Part shown: piece by piece, positions 15,819 to 23,527 of the stretch | How positions within the stretch are numbered: the first letter of the stretch is position 1 | How the letters are laid out: the number at the start of each line of letters is the position of its first letter | The notes under the pieces: generated by a model | Database searches by the model: none | Told to the model about the DNA's origin: nothing | The model's input: only the letters and a program-made list of their open reading frames with translations | Assembly (NCBI GenBank): GCA_017538685.1 | Contig: JAFYIK010000003.1 | Coordinates: 1 to 28,942, forward strand | Direction: 5' to 3' | Source: Bacteroidales bacterium | Lineage (GTDB): Bacteria; Bacteroidota; Bacteroidia; Bacteroidales; UBA932 | DNA length: 28,942 bases | Program-made: the position numbers and the translations under genes

Positions 15819-16693
15819 ATTTCCAGAGCAACCATTTTATCCACAACCAACTCGACCAGCTGCGCGACGCGCGGCTTGTAGTCGGTGTTGGCATCCTTGA
15901 GGTAACGGTGCGCGATCGCGCAGCACACGGTCACGGCTTCGTGGCCCAGCTGCGTCGCTATTCCGGCGAGTGCAGAACCCTCCATCTCGAAGTTCGTGAT
16001 CTTCCAGTCGCCGAAGCGCCACGACTCTATGTCTTCCAGCATATGCGGCATAGCGAGCTGCTGCCTGACCACTCTGCCCTGGGGGCCGTAGAAGCCGGGA
16101 GCCGCGACTGTCATACCGCGGACGGTGCTGTCCGCGAAATGGTCGATCATCTTCTGCGAAGCGTGTACGAAGTACGGCACAGGCAGGCCATAGGCCCATC
16201 CGAGGTGCTTCATAAACGACTGCTCCATCTCCACGTTGGTGATCTTCTCACGGTTCGCATACCAGTTCATAAGGCCGTCGAAGCCCACCGAATAGTGCGA
16301 AAGGATGAAAGATCCGAGCGGAATCTCGGGCTGGATCGCGCCGCAGGTGCCGAGGCGGACGATGTGCAGCGTCCTGTGCACGGGCTTCACCTCGCGGGTC
16401 TGGAAGTCCACGTTCGCAAGGGCGTCCAGCTCAGTCATCACAATGTCTATGTTGTCCGGACCGATGCCGTGCGAAAGCACGGTCAGCCTGACTCCCTTCT
16501 TGAGGCCCGTCACCCACGCGAACTCGCGCGACTGGCCTTCGCACTCGATTTCGTCGAGCAGGGGCTTGAACATTTGCACGCGGCCGGGGTCGCCCACGAG
16601 GATTACGCGGTCTGCCAGCTGGTCGGGACGGATGTGGATGTGGAACGCGGAACCGTCGCCGTTGATGATGAGTTCTGATTCGGGAATTTTCAT
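15815..16693 (-). CDS. Nucleoside phosphorylase (uridine phosphorylase-like)
   Basis: This 292-residue cytoplasmic enzyme belongs to the PNP/UDP family, cleaving nucleosides with phosphate to base and pentose 1-phosphate. The phosphate site is GDPGR (residues 34-38), the glycine-rich segment is RLGTCGAIQPEIPLGS (113-128), and the ribose-binding FEMEG motif is at 235-239, followed by SALAGIATQLGHEAV. The overall layout is nearest to the larger uridine-phosphorylase-like enzymes, but base specificity cannot be settled by eye. Start is taken at MKIPESEL (16693 complement); an upstream extension to 16765 overlaps the DUF4293 gene and is not family-like. It is the last gene of an operon with the DUF4293 (4-nt gap) and LytTR genes. 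Its TAA overlaps the prfA TAA. Confidence 0.88.
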   Translation of the reverse strand: MKIPESELIINGDGSAFHIHIRPDQLADRVILVGDPGRVQMFKPLLDEIECEGQSREFAWVTGLKKGVRLTVLSHGIGPDNIDIVMTELDALANVDFQTREVKPVHRTLHIVRLGTCGAIQPEIPLGSFILSHYSVGFDGLMNWYANREKITNVEMEQSFMKHLGWAYGLPVPYFVHASQKMIDHFADSTVRGMTVAAPGFYGPQGRVVRQQLAMPHMLEDIESWRFGDWKITNFEMEGSALAGIATQLGHEAVTVCCAIAHRYLKDANTDYKPRVAQLVELVVDKMVALEI

Positions 16694-16697
16694 ATGG

Positions 16698-17123
16698 TTA
16701 TTTGTTTTGTTTTCTCTTTGCGGAGCGAAGGCGCGAGGAGCTGCGCACAAGCAGCTCGTCTGCATACACGCCCCTGAGCGCGAGGATGTCGAAGATCAGC
16801 GCGATCAGCGGGAACACGGCCGTCCAGCGGACTACATACTCCTGCGGGAGCTTGAAATAGCCCACGGCGAGCCAGACCTGCAGCGCGAGCAGGACCACGG
16901 CGGCGGCGCCGCCAAGGCGGATCTGCAGGCTGCGGCGGCTCCAGGCGAACAGCGCCACGAGCGTGCAGGCGAGGGCGAGCCCGGAGAGCACGGCGTACGG
17001 GAGATACTCCGCGTATCTCATAGCCTCTTCCGAACCCGGAACGCGGGCGAAATCAGTGCATAAAAGCGCGGCCATCAGGCCTGCAGCTACAGCGAAATAA
17101 AGCGTCTGAACTCTTTGCCACAT
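16698..17123 (-). CDS. DUF4293 family membrane protein
   Basis: This 141-residue protein has four hydrophobic helices (about residues 6-24, 42-62, 70-90 and 102-118). The opening MWQRVQTLYF and the closing DELLVRSSSRLRSAKRKQNK match the ends of DUF4293, a small Bacteroidota-specific membrane family in which the basic tail DE-LVRS-RLR is conserved. No function is known. It sits in the middle of a three-gene minus-strand operon, 5 nt after the LytTR regulator gene and 4 nt before the nucleoside phosphorylase gene. Confidence 0.85.
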   Translation of the reverse strand: MWQRVQTLYFAVAAGLMAALLCTDFARVPGSEEAMRYAEYLPYAVLSGLALACTLVALFAWSRRSLQIRLGGAAAVVLLALQVWLAVGYFKLPQEYVVRWTAVFPLIALIFDILALRGVYADELLVRSSSRLRSAKRKQNK

Positions 17124-17128
17124 AGTCT

Positions 17129-18013
17129 CTATCCTCTTGAATTGAATCTTGCAAGGACATTGTCCTCATAAGTCTTGGACACCGGTATCGGTTCCGTATT
17201 ACCCAGACCCAGGTCTATCGCGTAGCCTTCCTTCGTACGGGTGATGGTCTCCACTTTGTCGAAGTTCACTATGTACTTGCGGTGGCAGCGCACCAGGTCG
17301 CTTCCGGTGAAGCTCTCCTCCACCGTCTTCAGGCGGCAGCGTAGCATATACTGCTTCAGAGTGCCTTCCGAATCCTGATACCAGACCTTGATATAATTGT
17401 CGTCCGACTCGATATAAAAGAGGTTCGACAGGCTGACCACCAGCTTGAGCGAACCCGAGTTGTCGTAAAGCGTTATTTTTTCATCCTTGGTCAGCGACGG
17501 AGCTTCGTCCGTGGTGATCGAACCGAAGCTCATCAGCCTGATGGTGTTGTTCTTGTCCTCGATCGCGAAGAAGAACGCGGCGAGAAGGTACGGCACTCCA
17601 AGGCTGATTATGCAGAAGCCCATAGCGGAGAGGAACAGCTTGAGGAAGGTGATTTCCACATAGGGGACCACTCCCGCGGCGATTCCGTTGAGCGAGAATG
17701 CCGCATACGCGAGCGAGATCACCACCACCTCTCCGAGACACCACATCACGTAGTCGAAATAGATGAGCGTGTGCTTTTTCGCCACAGCATACATCGTCAT
17801 CTTCGAAAAGGAGAGGATGACTATGCAGAGACTCATAAACACGAGAGTGAGCAGGGCTTGGGCGGATGCGAAGCCCATCTTGAACCACACGAAGCGCAGA
17901 TACGGCGAAATGAGCATTATGAATACGAGGGAAAACAGCGCAGTGAACACTACTGTGCTTGTGAGCTGATGGCTTCCCACCATATATGCAGGTATTCTGT
18001 CGCTTGCTGCCAT
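17129..18013 (-). CDS. Membrane-anchored LytTR-family DNA-binding regulator
   Basis: This 294-residue protein has four membrane helices in its first half (about residues 20-38, 52-70, 88-108 and 122-150). It ends in a LytTR DNA-binding domain at about 190-292: NLFYIESDDNYIKVWYQ, then RCRLKTVEESF, VRCHRKYIVNFDKVE, and the closing IPVSKTYEDNVLARF. There is no receiver domain and no histidine kinase next to it, so this is a one-component, membrane-bound transcription factor, similar to LytTR proteins with N-terminal membrane regions common in Bacteroidota. A linker joins membrane and DNA-binding parts. It heads an operon with DUF4293 and nucleoside phosphorylase genes. A TATCTTTG box ends 8 nt before its ATG. 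Targets and signal are unknown. Confidence 0.88.
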   Translation of the reverse strand: MAASDRIPAYMVGSHQLTSTVVFTALFSLVFIMLISPYLRFVWFKMGFASAQALLTLVFMSLCIVILSFSKMTMYAVAKKHTLIYFDYVMWCLGEVVVISLAYAAFSLNGIAAGVVPYVEITFLKLFLSAMGFCIISLGVPYLLAAFFFAIEDKNNTIRLMSFGSITTDEAPSLTKDEKITLYDNSGSLKLVVSLSNLFYIESDDNYIKVWYQDSEGTLKQYMLRCRLKTVEESFTGSDLVRCHRKYIVNFDKVETITRTKEGYAIDLGLGNTEPIPVSKTYEDNVLARFNSRG

Positions 18014-18020
18014 ATCGGGG

Positions 18021-18028
18021 CAAAGATA
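18021..18028 (-). promoter_or_regulatory. -7 promoter box close to the LytTR gene start
   Basis: The complement reads TATCTTTG, matching TAnnTTTG, with its G 8 nt before the A of ATG 18013. It lies in the 27-nt gap after the Clp N-domain gene stop, so the LytTR operon probably has its own promoter. Confidence 0.45.
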
Positions 18029-18040
18029 GCAAAAAACGGA

Positions 18041-18577
18041 CTAACTTACTATTTTGTCCGGCGAGGAGATGATGCGGAGTATGCTCAGAGGGTGCGAGGA
18101 GGCGGCGTTTTCTTCAGCGTCCACGTTCCTGGCGGCCAGCAGGCCGTTCTGCTTCATATAGGCCGACAGCGCGGAGTGGTCCAGGCCCATAGCCTTCAGG
18201 TAACCCAGACCCGTGCTGCCCGAAGAGCCGGCGATTGCGAGTAAAAGGTGAGTGGCGAAGATCTTGTCCGCCCCGGACATAGTCGCTTCGATTATACAGA
18301 GGTTCAAGGTGTTCTGCGCGCTGCGCGAGAAGCGGAGTTTGTCCGCCTCCGAATACGCGATTCCGGACGGGCGGAAGAGGCTGCCCTCAACCGTGGCTTT
18401 CAGCTCGGCAAGATCCACCCCCAGGGCCTTGAGCGAAGCGCAGGCGTCGTTGTCGGCGTGGCGGAGGATCCCGAGCAGGAGATGATCCGTCGTGATGGCG
18501 TAATCTCCCGTCCTCATCGCTTCGTCCCTGGCATAGGAAATTATCTTCAAAAGCTCTTGTGAAACCTGAGTCTGCAT
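18041..18577 (-). CDS. Free-standing Clp N-terminal (Clp R) domain protein
   Basis: This 178-residue protein consists mainly of a double Clp N repeat: [35 protein letters not shown] (first, residues 6-40) and [33 protein letters not shown] (second, about residues 83-115). This is the substrate and adaptor-binding N-domain of ClpA/ClpC. No AAA+ ATPase modules follow, so it resembles the stand-alone ClpN proteins of Bacteroidota and ClpS-like accessory factors rather than a truncated ClpC; no remnant AAA sequence is present downstream. It may present or modulate substrates for a Clp machine encoded elsewhere (inference). The start at [10 protein letters not shown] (18577) is preferred to TTG 18586. 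It is divergent from gyrA. Confidence 0.88.
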   Translation of the reverse strand: MQTQVSQELLKIISYARDEAMRTGDYAITTDHLLLGILRHADNDACASLKALGVDLAELKATVEGSLFRPSGIAYSEADKLRFSRSAQNTLNLCIIEATMSGADKIFATHLLLAIAGSSGSTGLGYLKAMGLDHSALSAYMKQNGLLAARNVDAEENAASSHPLSILRIISSPDKIVS

Positions 18578-18583
18578 ACGTAA

Positions 18584-18615
18584 CAAAAATACTAAAATTA
18601 GGTTGTTTTACCCAA
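18584..18615 (-). promoter_or_regulatory. Promoter abutting the Clp N-domain gene start
   Basis: The complement reads TTG (18613-18615), 21 nt spacing, and TATTTTTG (18584-18591). The -7 box ends 7 nt before the A of ATG 18577, so the 5' leader would be only a few nucleotides long. Confidence 0.45.
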
Positions 18616-18633
18616 GATTTTTTGCTAAATTTG
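18603..18633 (+). promoter_or_regulatory. Promoter (-33/-7) for gyrA
   Basis: TTG at 18603-18605, 20 nt spacing, and TAAATTTG at 18626-18633 fit the Bacteroidota promoter; the leader to gyrA ATG 18681 is about 45 nt. It overlaps the opposing promoter of the Clp N-domain gene. Confidence 0.65.
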
Positions 18634-18680
18634 TATGTTTATACAAAACCTGGATTTTTGAAGATTTTTTAAGTGAAAAT

Positions 18681-21188
18681 ATGGAGAACGAAGAAGTAGA
18701 AAAAGTGCACGGAATTATCGAGCCTGTGGAGATTGATCACGAAATGCGGACGGCCTATATCGACTATTCGATGTCGGTCATCGTTTCGCGCGCCCTTCCG
18801 GACGCCCGCGACGGCCTGAAGCCCGTGCAGCGCCGTGTCCTCTTCGGAATGGACGGCCTCGGCCTGTCGTACAGCGGTCAGACCAAAAAGTCCGCCCGTA
18901 TCGTCGGTGAGGTGCTCGGTAAGTTCCATCCCCACGGAGACAGCAGCGTGTACGACGCGATGGCGCGTCTCGCCCAGCCCTGGAACCAGCGCTATCCGCT
19001 GGTGTGGGGCCAGGGAAACTTCGGTAGTATGGACGGCGACCCCGTGGCCGCAATGAGGTACACCGAAGCGAAGCTGGACAGGATGGCGGACGACGTCCTT
19101 GGAGACCTTGATAAAGACACGGTGGATTTCACCCTGAATTTCGACGATACCATTATGGAGCCGACCGTCCTTCCGACGAAGGCGCCGCTGCTCCTGTTGA
19201 ACGGCTCTGCCGGCATCGCGGTGGGTATGGCCACCAATATGGCCCCGCATAACCTCGGAGAGTGCTGTGACGCCATCTGCGCGTATATCGACAACCCTGA
19301 TATCGACGTAGAAGGGCTGATGGAGCATATCAAGGGTCCCGATTTCCCGACCGGCGGCATCGTTATGGGCCGTCAGGGAATAGTGGACGCGTACACCACC
19401 GGCCGCGGCAGGGTAGTGCTGCGCGCGAAAGCCGAGATCGAGGAAGATGAACACGGCCGCCAGATGGTCGTGGTCACGGAGATTCCTTATATGGTGAACA
19501 AGGCGGAGATGATAGCCCGCATCGGCGAGATGATCCGCGACAAGAAGATCGAAGGCATTTCGGACATCCGCGAGCTCTCGAACAGGGACGGTATCCGCAT
19601 CGAGTTCATCATCAAGAAAGACGCGAATGCGAACGTGGTGCTGAACACGCTTTATAAGTACACCGCCCTTCAGTCGAGCTTCGCCTTCAACAACGTCGCC
19701 CTCGTGGGCGGCCGCCCGAGGACTCTCTCCCTCAAGGATATGCTCAAGGTGTTCGTGGACTTCCGCCACGAAGTGGTGGTGCGCCGCACCCGTTTCGAGC
19801 TGGACAAAGCGAAGAAGAGGGCCCATATCGTGGAGGGCTTGCTGAAAGCCATCGACGTAATCGACGACATAGTGCAGATAATCAAGCACTCGAAGAGCGT
19901 GGACGAAGCGAAGGCCGAGCTTATTGCCCGCTTCGGCTTCTCCGAGGAGCAGGCGAGCGCGATCGTGGATATGCGTCTGCGTCAGCTCACCGGCCTCGAG
20001 AAGGAAAAGCTGCAGGACGAATACGACAAGCTCCAGGAGTTCATCGCGGAGTGCGAAGGCATCCTCGCAAGCGAGGAGAAGCAGCTCGCGATAGTCAAGG
20101 CCGAGAGCATCGCCCTGAAGGAGAAGTACGGCGATTCCCGCCGCACGGAAATCACCTTCAGCGCCGAGGAATTCAACCCCGAAGACTTCTATGCCGACGA
20201 AGATGTGGTTATCACCATCTCGCATCTCGGATACATCAAGAGGACTTCCCTCACAGAGTTCCACGTCCAGTCCCGCGGCGGAGTGGGCAAGAAGGCAAGC
20301 GCCACGAGGGACGAAGACTTCATCGAGCACATCTATGTGGCGAATATGCACAGCACTATGCTCTTCTTCACTGAGAAGGGTATCTGTTACAGGCTCAAGG
20401 TCTATGAGATCCCTGAGGGAACCAGGACCTCGAAGGGCCGTGCGGTGCAGAACCTGCTCGCCATCGACCAGGACGACAAGATCAAGACTTATCTGAATGC
20501 CGCGAAGATCGAGAGCAGGGAGTACACTGATTCCCATTTCGTGGTGCTCATCACCCGCAGCGGTATCATCAAGAGGACCTGCCTGACCGAGTATGCGAAT
20601 GCCCGCAGCCGCAACAAAGGCCTCATAGCCATCAACTTCAAGGAAGGCGACGGCCTGCTGGATGCGCTGCTTACCAATGGCACTGAAGAGATAATGATCG
20701 CAGGCCGCGCAGGCTACTGCGTCCGCTTCGACGAAGACGACGCCAGGACCCTCGGAAGGGCCTCTATGGGCGTGCGTGGCATTAATCTTGCGGAAGACGA
20801 TGTGGTGGTCGGCGCGATCAGCCGCAATCCTTCGGCAGAGGATGCGCAGAATCACACCGTGCTGGTGGTCAGTGAGAACGGTTACGGCAAGCGTTCGTAC
20901 GGAGACGATTACCGCCATACGAACAGAGGCGCGAAGGGTGTCCGCACTCTCAATATCACGGAGAAGACGGGAGCCCTGGTCGCCATCAAGAACGTCACGG
21001 AGGAGAATGATCTTATGATCATCACCAAGTCCGGCCTCACTATCAGGATGGCAGTGACAGACATCAGGCTTTGCGGCCGCGCCACCCAGGGCGTCAAGCT
21101 GATCAACATCCGCGAGGGAGACAGCATCGCAGCGGTGTCGGTCGTCGCCCACGAAGAAGAGGAAGAAGTACAAACAGTTGAAGAATAA
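18681..21188 (+). CDS. gyrA: DNA gyrase subunit A
   Basis: This 835-residue subunit of the type II topoisomerase introduces negative supercoils together with GyrB. Residues 19-60 ([20 protein letters not shown] and [17 protein letters not shown]) begin the breakage-reunion domain. The quinolone-resistance region reads [13 protein letters not shown], with Ser88 and Asp92 at the E. coli Ser83/Asp87 positions (susceptible-type residues). The catalytic Tyr is Y127 (AAMRYTEA). The C-terminal half holds beta-pinwheel blades of the GyrA CTD; its GyrA-box is QSRGGVG rather than QRRGGKG, a mildly divergent form. Start is at MENEEVEK; the frame is open to 18603 but crosses the promoter. The TPR-protein gene follows after 21 nt and is probably co-transcribed. 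Confidence 0.95.
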   Translation: MENEEVEKVHGIIEPVEIDHEMRTAYIDYSMSVIVSRALPDARDGLKPVQRRVLFGMDGLGLSYSGQTKKSARIVGEVLGKFHPHGDSSVYDAMARLAQPWNQRYPLVWGQGNFGSMDGDPVAAMRYTEAKLDRMADDVLGDLDKDTVDFTLNFDDTIMEPTVLPTKAPLLLLNGSAGIAVGMATNMAPHNLGECCDAICAYIDNPDIDVEGLMEHIKGPDFPTGGIVMGRQGIVDAYTTGRGRVVLRAKAEIEEDEHGRQMVVVTEIPYMVNKAEMIARIGEMIRDKKIEGISDIRELSNRDGIRIEFIIKKDANANVVLNTLYKYTALQSSFAFNNVALVGGRPRTLSLKDMLKVFVDFRHEVVVRRTRFELDKAKKRAHIVEGLLKAIDVIDDIVQIIKHSKSVDEAKAELIARFGFSEEQASAIVDMRLRQLTGLEKEKLQDEYDKLQEFIAECEGILASEEKQLAIVKAESIALKEKYGDSRRTEITFSAEEFNPEDFYADEDVVITISHLGYIKRTSLTEFHVQSRGGVGKKASATRDEDFIEHIYVANMHSTMLFFTEKGICYRLKVYEIPEGTRTSKGRAVQNLLAIDQDDKIKTYLNAAKIESREYTDSHFVVLITRSGIIKRTCLTEYANARSRNKGLIAINFKEGDGLLDALLTNGTEEIMIAGRAGYCVRFDEDDARTLGRASMGVRGINLAEDDVVVGAISRNPSAEDAQNHTVLVVSENGYGKRSYGDDYRHTNRGAKGVRTLNITEKTGALVAIKNVTEENDLMIITKSGLTIRMAVTDIRLCGRATQGVKLINIREGDSIAAVSVVAHEEEEEVQTVEE

Positions 21189-21209
21189 TCAACACAAAAA
21201 ACCAAGAAT

Positions 21210-22535
21210 ATGAAAAAGATCTTTTTAGCGCTCGCGCTCCTGGCTTCGCTGCAGATGGGTTATGCCCAGCAGCAGAACAAGTCGGTCTCGGCAGCCCAGA
21301 AAGCCGCTGAGAAAGCAATCGCCGCATCGCAGGATGCGAAGAAGAGCACGAAACTCGCCACCTGGACAAAGCTTGCAAAGGCTTACATCGACGCTTACAA
21401 CGCCCCCACCGGAAACGGCTGGATCGGCGGATCGAGGGCAGACCTCGCGCTCGTCCTTGCAGAAGACAAACCCGTCTCCGTAGAATATGTGGAGGTCGGC
21501 GGCCAGCAGATGCTCAAGGAGGTCTATGCCACCCGTGATTACTACTACAATTCGGGCGACATCCTCCAGTACATCGTCGTCACCAACCCGATTTTCCCGG
21601 ACGCTCTCGAGAAAGGCGCAGAGGCCTATGCAAAGGCTTATGAGCTGGATGTGAAGGGCAGCAAGAAGAAGGAGATAGTGGAAGGCCTCGGCATCATCGA
21701 GGGCAAGCTCGTGGACGAAGCTTACAACGCCTACACCTTCGGCAACCTCGAGAAGGCATCTTACTATTTCGAGAAGGCGGCCGAGGTCTCTATGCAGGAG
21801 CCTTATGCCAAGCTGGACACCAGCTCGATTTACAACACCGGCCTTACTGCCTGGATGCTCGGTCAGACAGACAAAGCGAAGAAGTTCCTCGAGCAGAGCG
21901 TTCAGATCGGTTACTACGGTGAGGAAGGCGACGCATATGCGAAGCTTGCCGACATCGCTGACAAAGCAGGTGATCAGGAAGCCCGCCAGGCCTATCTGGA
22001 GGAAGCCTTTATGAAGTTCCCTCAGAGCCAGAGCGTGCTCGTAGGCCTCATCAACTTCTACCTCTCATCCGGCGGAAACACAGACCGTCTGTTCGAGCTC
22101 ATCGGAGCTGCGAAGGCGAACGAGCCTGAGAATGCTTCGCTCTACTATGTGGAGGGTAACATCTATCTTCAGCTCGAAGACGCCGAGAACGCAATCAGGT
22201 GCTACCGCCAGTGCGCCGAAATCAACCCTGAGTATGAGTTCGGTTACATCGGAGAGGGTCAGTACTGGTACAACAGAGCCGTCGATCTGCAGGATGCAGC
22301 CGCGGCCGAGATGGACTATAAGAAGTACGACAAGATTATGGCTGAGTTCGAGCAGGCCCTGAAGAACAGCGTGGAGCCGTTCGAGAAGGCCTTCGAGATC
22401 ACCAAGGAAGACGGCATCAAGGTGGCGGTGAGCGAGTACCTTAAGAATGCCTGCTACCGCTTCTCCTACGATGATCCTGTCTACAAAGAGAAGTACGACA
22501 AATACGACGCGATCGTCAAGGCTGCAAAGCAGTAA
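21210..22535 (+). CDS. Exported TPR-repeat protein downstream of gyrA
   Basis: This 441-residue protein has a signal peptide (residues 4-14 hydrophobic; cleavage likely after GYA at 19). The mature part is helical. TPR-type pairs are clear at about residues 170-340: NAYTFGNLEKASYYFEKAA, YNTGLTAWMLGQTDKAKKFLEQ, AKLADIADKAGDQEARQAYLEEA and YYVEGNIYLQLEDAENAIRCYRQC. TPRs make protein-protein scaffolds; partners are unknown. It follows gyrA by 21 nt, a pairing seen in Bacteroidota, and is probably read from the gyrA promoter. The last 20 nt overlap the end of the convergent phoH gene, and the likely transcription terminator lies inside phoH. Periplasmic location is inferred from the signal peptide. 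Confidence 0.85.
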   Translation: MKKIFLALALLASLQMGYAQQQNKSVSAAQKAAEKAIAASQDAKKSTKLATWTKLAKAYIDAYNAPTGNGWIGGSRADLALVLAEDKPVSVEYVEVGGQQMLKEVYATRDYYYNSGDILQYIVVTNPIFPDALEKGAEAYAKAYELDVKGSKKKEIVEGLGIIEGKLVDEAYNAYTFGNLEKASYYFEKAAEVSMQEPYAKLDTSSIYNTGLTAWMLGQTDKAKKFLEQSVQIGYYGEEGDAYAKLADIADKAGDQEARQAYLEEAFMKFPQSQSVLVGLINFYLSSGGNTDRLFELIGAAKANEPENASLYYVEGNIYLQLEDAENAIRCYRQCAEINPEYEFGYIGEGQYWYNRAVDLQDAAAAEMDYKKYDKIMAEFEQALKNSVEPFEKAFEITKEDGIKVAVSEYLKNACYRFSYDDPVYKEKYDKYDAIVKAAKQ

Positions 22536-23448
22536 CGATCTTTCCGACCAAAGGGTGTCGCACTATATCTTCGTTTCCGAAGGTGATGGTTGCGACACCT
22601 TTTATTTTTGAGAGCTTTTCCACGGCCTTCTCAAGTCCGCTGTCTTCGCGGTTGGGAAGGTCGATTTGCGATGTGTCGCCCGTGACGATGAATTTCGCCT
22701 CGCAGCCCATACGGGTGAGGAACATCTTCAGCTGGCCCATATTGGTGTTCTGCGCTTCGTCCAGGATGACGCAGGCACGGTCCAGCGTGCGTCCGCGCAT
22801 ATAGGCGAGCGGCGCTATCTGAATGGTTCCGTCCTGCATAAATTCCTGCAGCTTCTTCGGCGGAATCATATCCCCGAGCGCGTCGTAGAGCGGCTGCAGA
22901 TACGGGTCAAGCTTTTCCTTGAGGTCTCCGGGGAGGAAGCCCAGGCGTTCGCCGGCTTCCACGGCGGGGCGGGTGAGGATGATGCGCCTGATCTCGCGGT
23001 TCTTCAGCGCGCGCACGGCCAGGGCGATGGCGATATAAGTCTTTCCCGTGCCGGCAGGGCCGAGGGCGAAGATGAGGTCGTTGTCGAAATAAGCCTTCAC
23101 AAGCTCCTGCTGGCGGGCGTTGCGGGCGCGGATGGGCTTGCCTTCCGTGTTGTGCACGATTATGGCCTCGCCGCTGAGTTTGAAGCTTTCGGGAGAAGAT
23201 TCGCCGTCGAAGATGTCCTCCACGTCGTAGATGGTGAGGTTCATCTTGTGATGGCGTTTTTCGATCAGTGCTCCGAGTTTCTGGTTGAACTCCTCAATGT
23301 CAGCCGGTTTGCCGTCCAGAATGAGTTCGTCGCCTCTTGCGACCACTTTGAGGGAGGGAAAATAAGAGCAGAATTCTTCGAGGATTTTGTTTCCGACTCC
23401 GTACAGACCGACGGGGTCCACGCCTTCGAGCTTGATCGTTTTCTTCAT
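22516..23448 (-). CDS. phoH: PhoH-like ATPase
   Basis: This 310-residue cytoplasmic P-loop NTPase is related to the helicase superfamily 1 core. The Walker A motif is GPAGTGKT (residues 130-137) and Walker B is VILDEAQN (227-234). The segments LTRPAVEAGERLGFLPGD (158-175), YMRGRTLDRA and FIVTGDTSQIDLP (253-265) are family hallmarks. Residues 1-70 may form the KH/R3H-like N-terminal domain of YbeZ-type proteins, which work with YbeY in rRNA processing; no ybeY is seen in this window. Length fits the family. The gene is convergent with the TPR-protein gene, with 20 nt overlap, and divergent from the SPOR lipoprotein gene. Its promoter lies 5 nt before the ATG, which suggests a leaderless mRNA. 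Confidence 0.93.
   Translation of the reverse strand: MKKTIKLEGVDPVGLYGVGNKILEEFCSYFPSLKVVARGDELILDGKPADIEEFNQKLGALIEKRHHKMNLTIYDVEDIFDGESSPESFKLSGEAIIVHNTEGKPIRARNARQQELVKAYFDNDLIFALGPAGTGKTYIAIALAVRALKNREIRRIILTRPAVEAGERLGFLPGDLKEKLDPYLQPLYDALGDMIPPKKLQEFMQDGTIQIAPLAYMRGRTLDRACVILDEAQNTNMGQLKMFLTRMGCEAKFIVTGDTSQIDLPNREDSGLEKAVEKLSKIKGVATITFGNEDIVRHPLVGKIVTALQP
22550..22609 (+). terminator. Terminator-like hairpin for the gyrA-TPR operon, inside the phoH 3' end
   Basis: Arms 22550-22562 and 22591-22603 pair over 13 bp (AAAGGGTGTCGCA with TGCGACACCTTTT, one G-T pair), with an inner CTTCG-TTTC-CGAAG hairpin (22569-22582), and the T-rich TATTTTT follows. It sits 15 nt after the TPR stop codon but is also antisense to the last ~30 codons of phoH. 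Confidence 0.6.
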
Positions 23449-23452
23449 AGTA

Positions 23453-23482
23453 CAAATATAGGTATTTTATTTTGTCAGCAAA
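23453..23482 (-). promoter_or_regulatory. Promoter (-33/-7) for phoH, abutting its start codon
   Basis: The complement reads TTTG (23479-23482), 18 nt spacing, and TATATTTG (23453-23460), a near-perfect Bacteroidota promoter. The -7 box ends 5 nt before the A of ATG 23448, so transcription is expected to start at or within a base or two of the ATG. Confidence 0.65.
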
Positions 23483-23487
23483 CTTAC

Positions 23488-23495
23488 TAAATTTG
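23488..23495 (+). promoter_or_regulatory. -7 promoter box for the SPOR lipoprotein-leuS-yitT operon
   Basis: TAAATTTG matches TAnnTTTG and lies 32 nt before ATG 23528. A TTTG at 23471-23474 is too close (13 nt) to be a standard -33 element. The box is divergent from the phoH promoter. Confidence 0.5.
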
Positions 23496-23527
23496 TGGGT
23501 TGTAGAAATATCTTAACAATTAACCAT

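Noticed and set aside
18669..21173. An 834-codon open frame on the minus strand covering all of gyrA
   Set aside because: It is a mirror of gyrA in a G+C-rich coding region. Its translation is rich in His, Asp and Val with no recognisable domain, while gyrA on the other strand is complete and conserved.
18681..21188. Quinolone-resistance mutation in gyrA
   Set aside because: Ser and Asp are present at the positions equivalent to E. coli Ser83 and Asp87, so no classical resistance change is visible.
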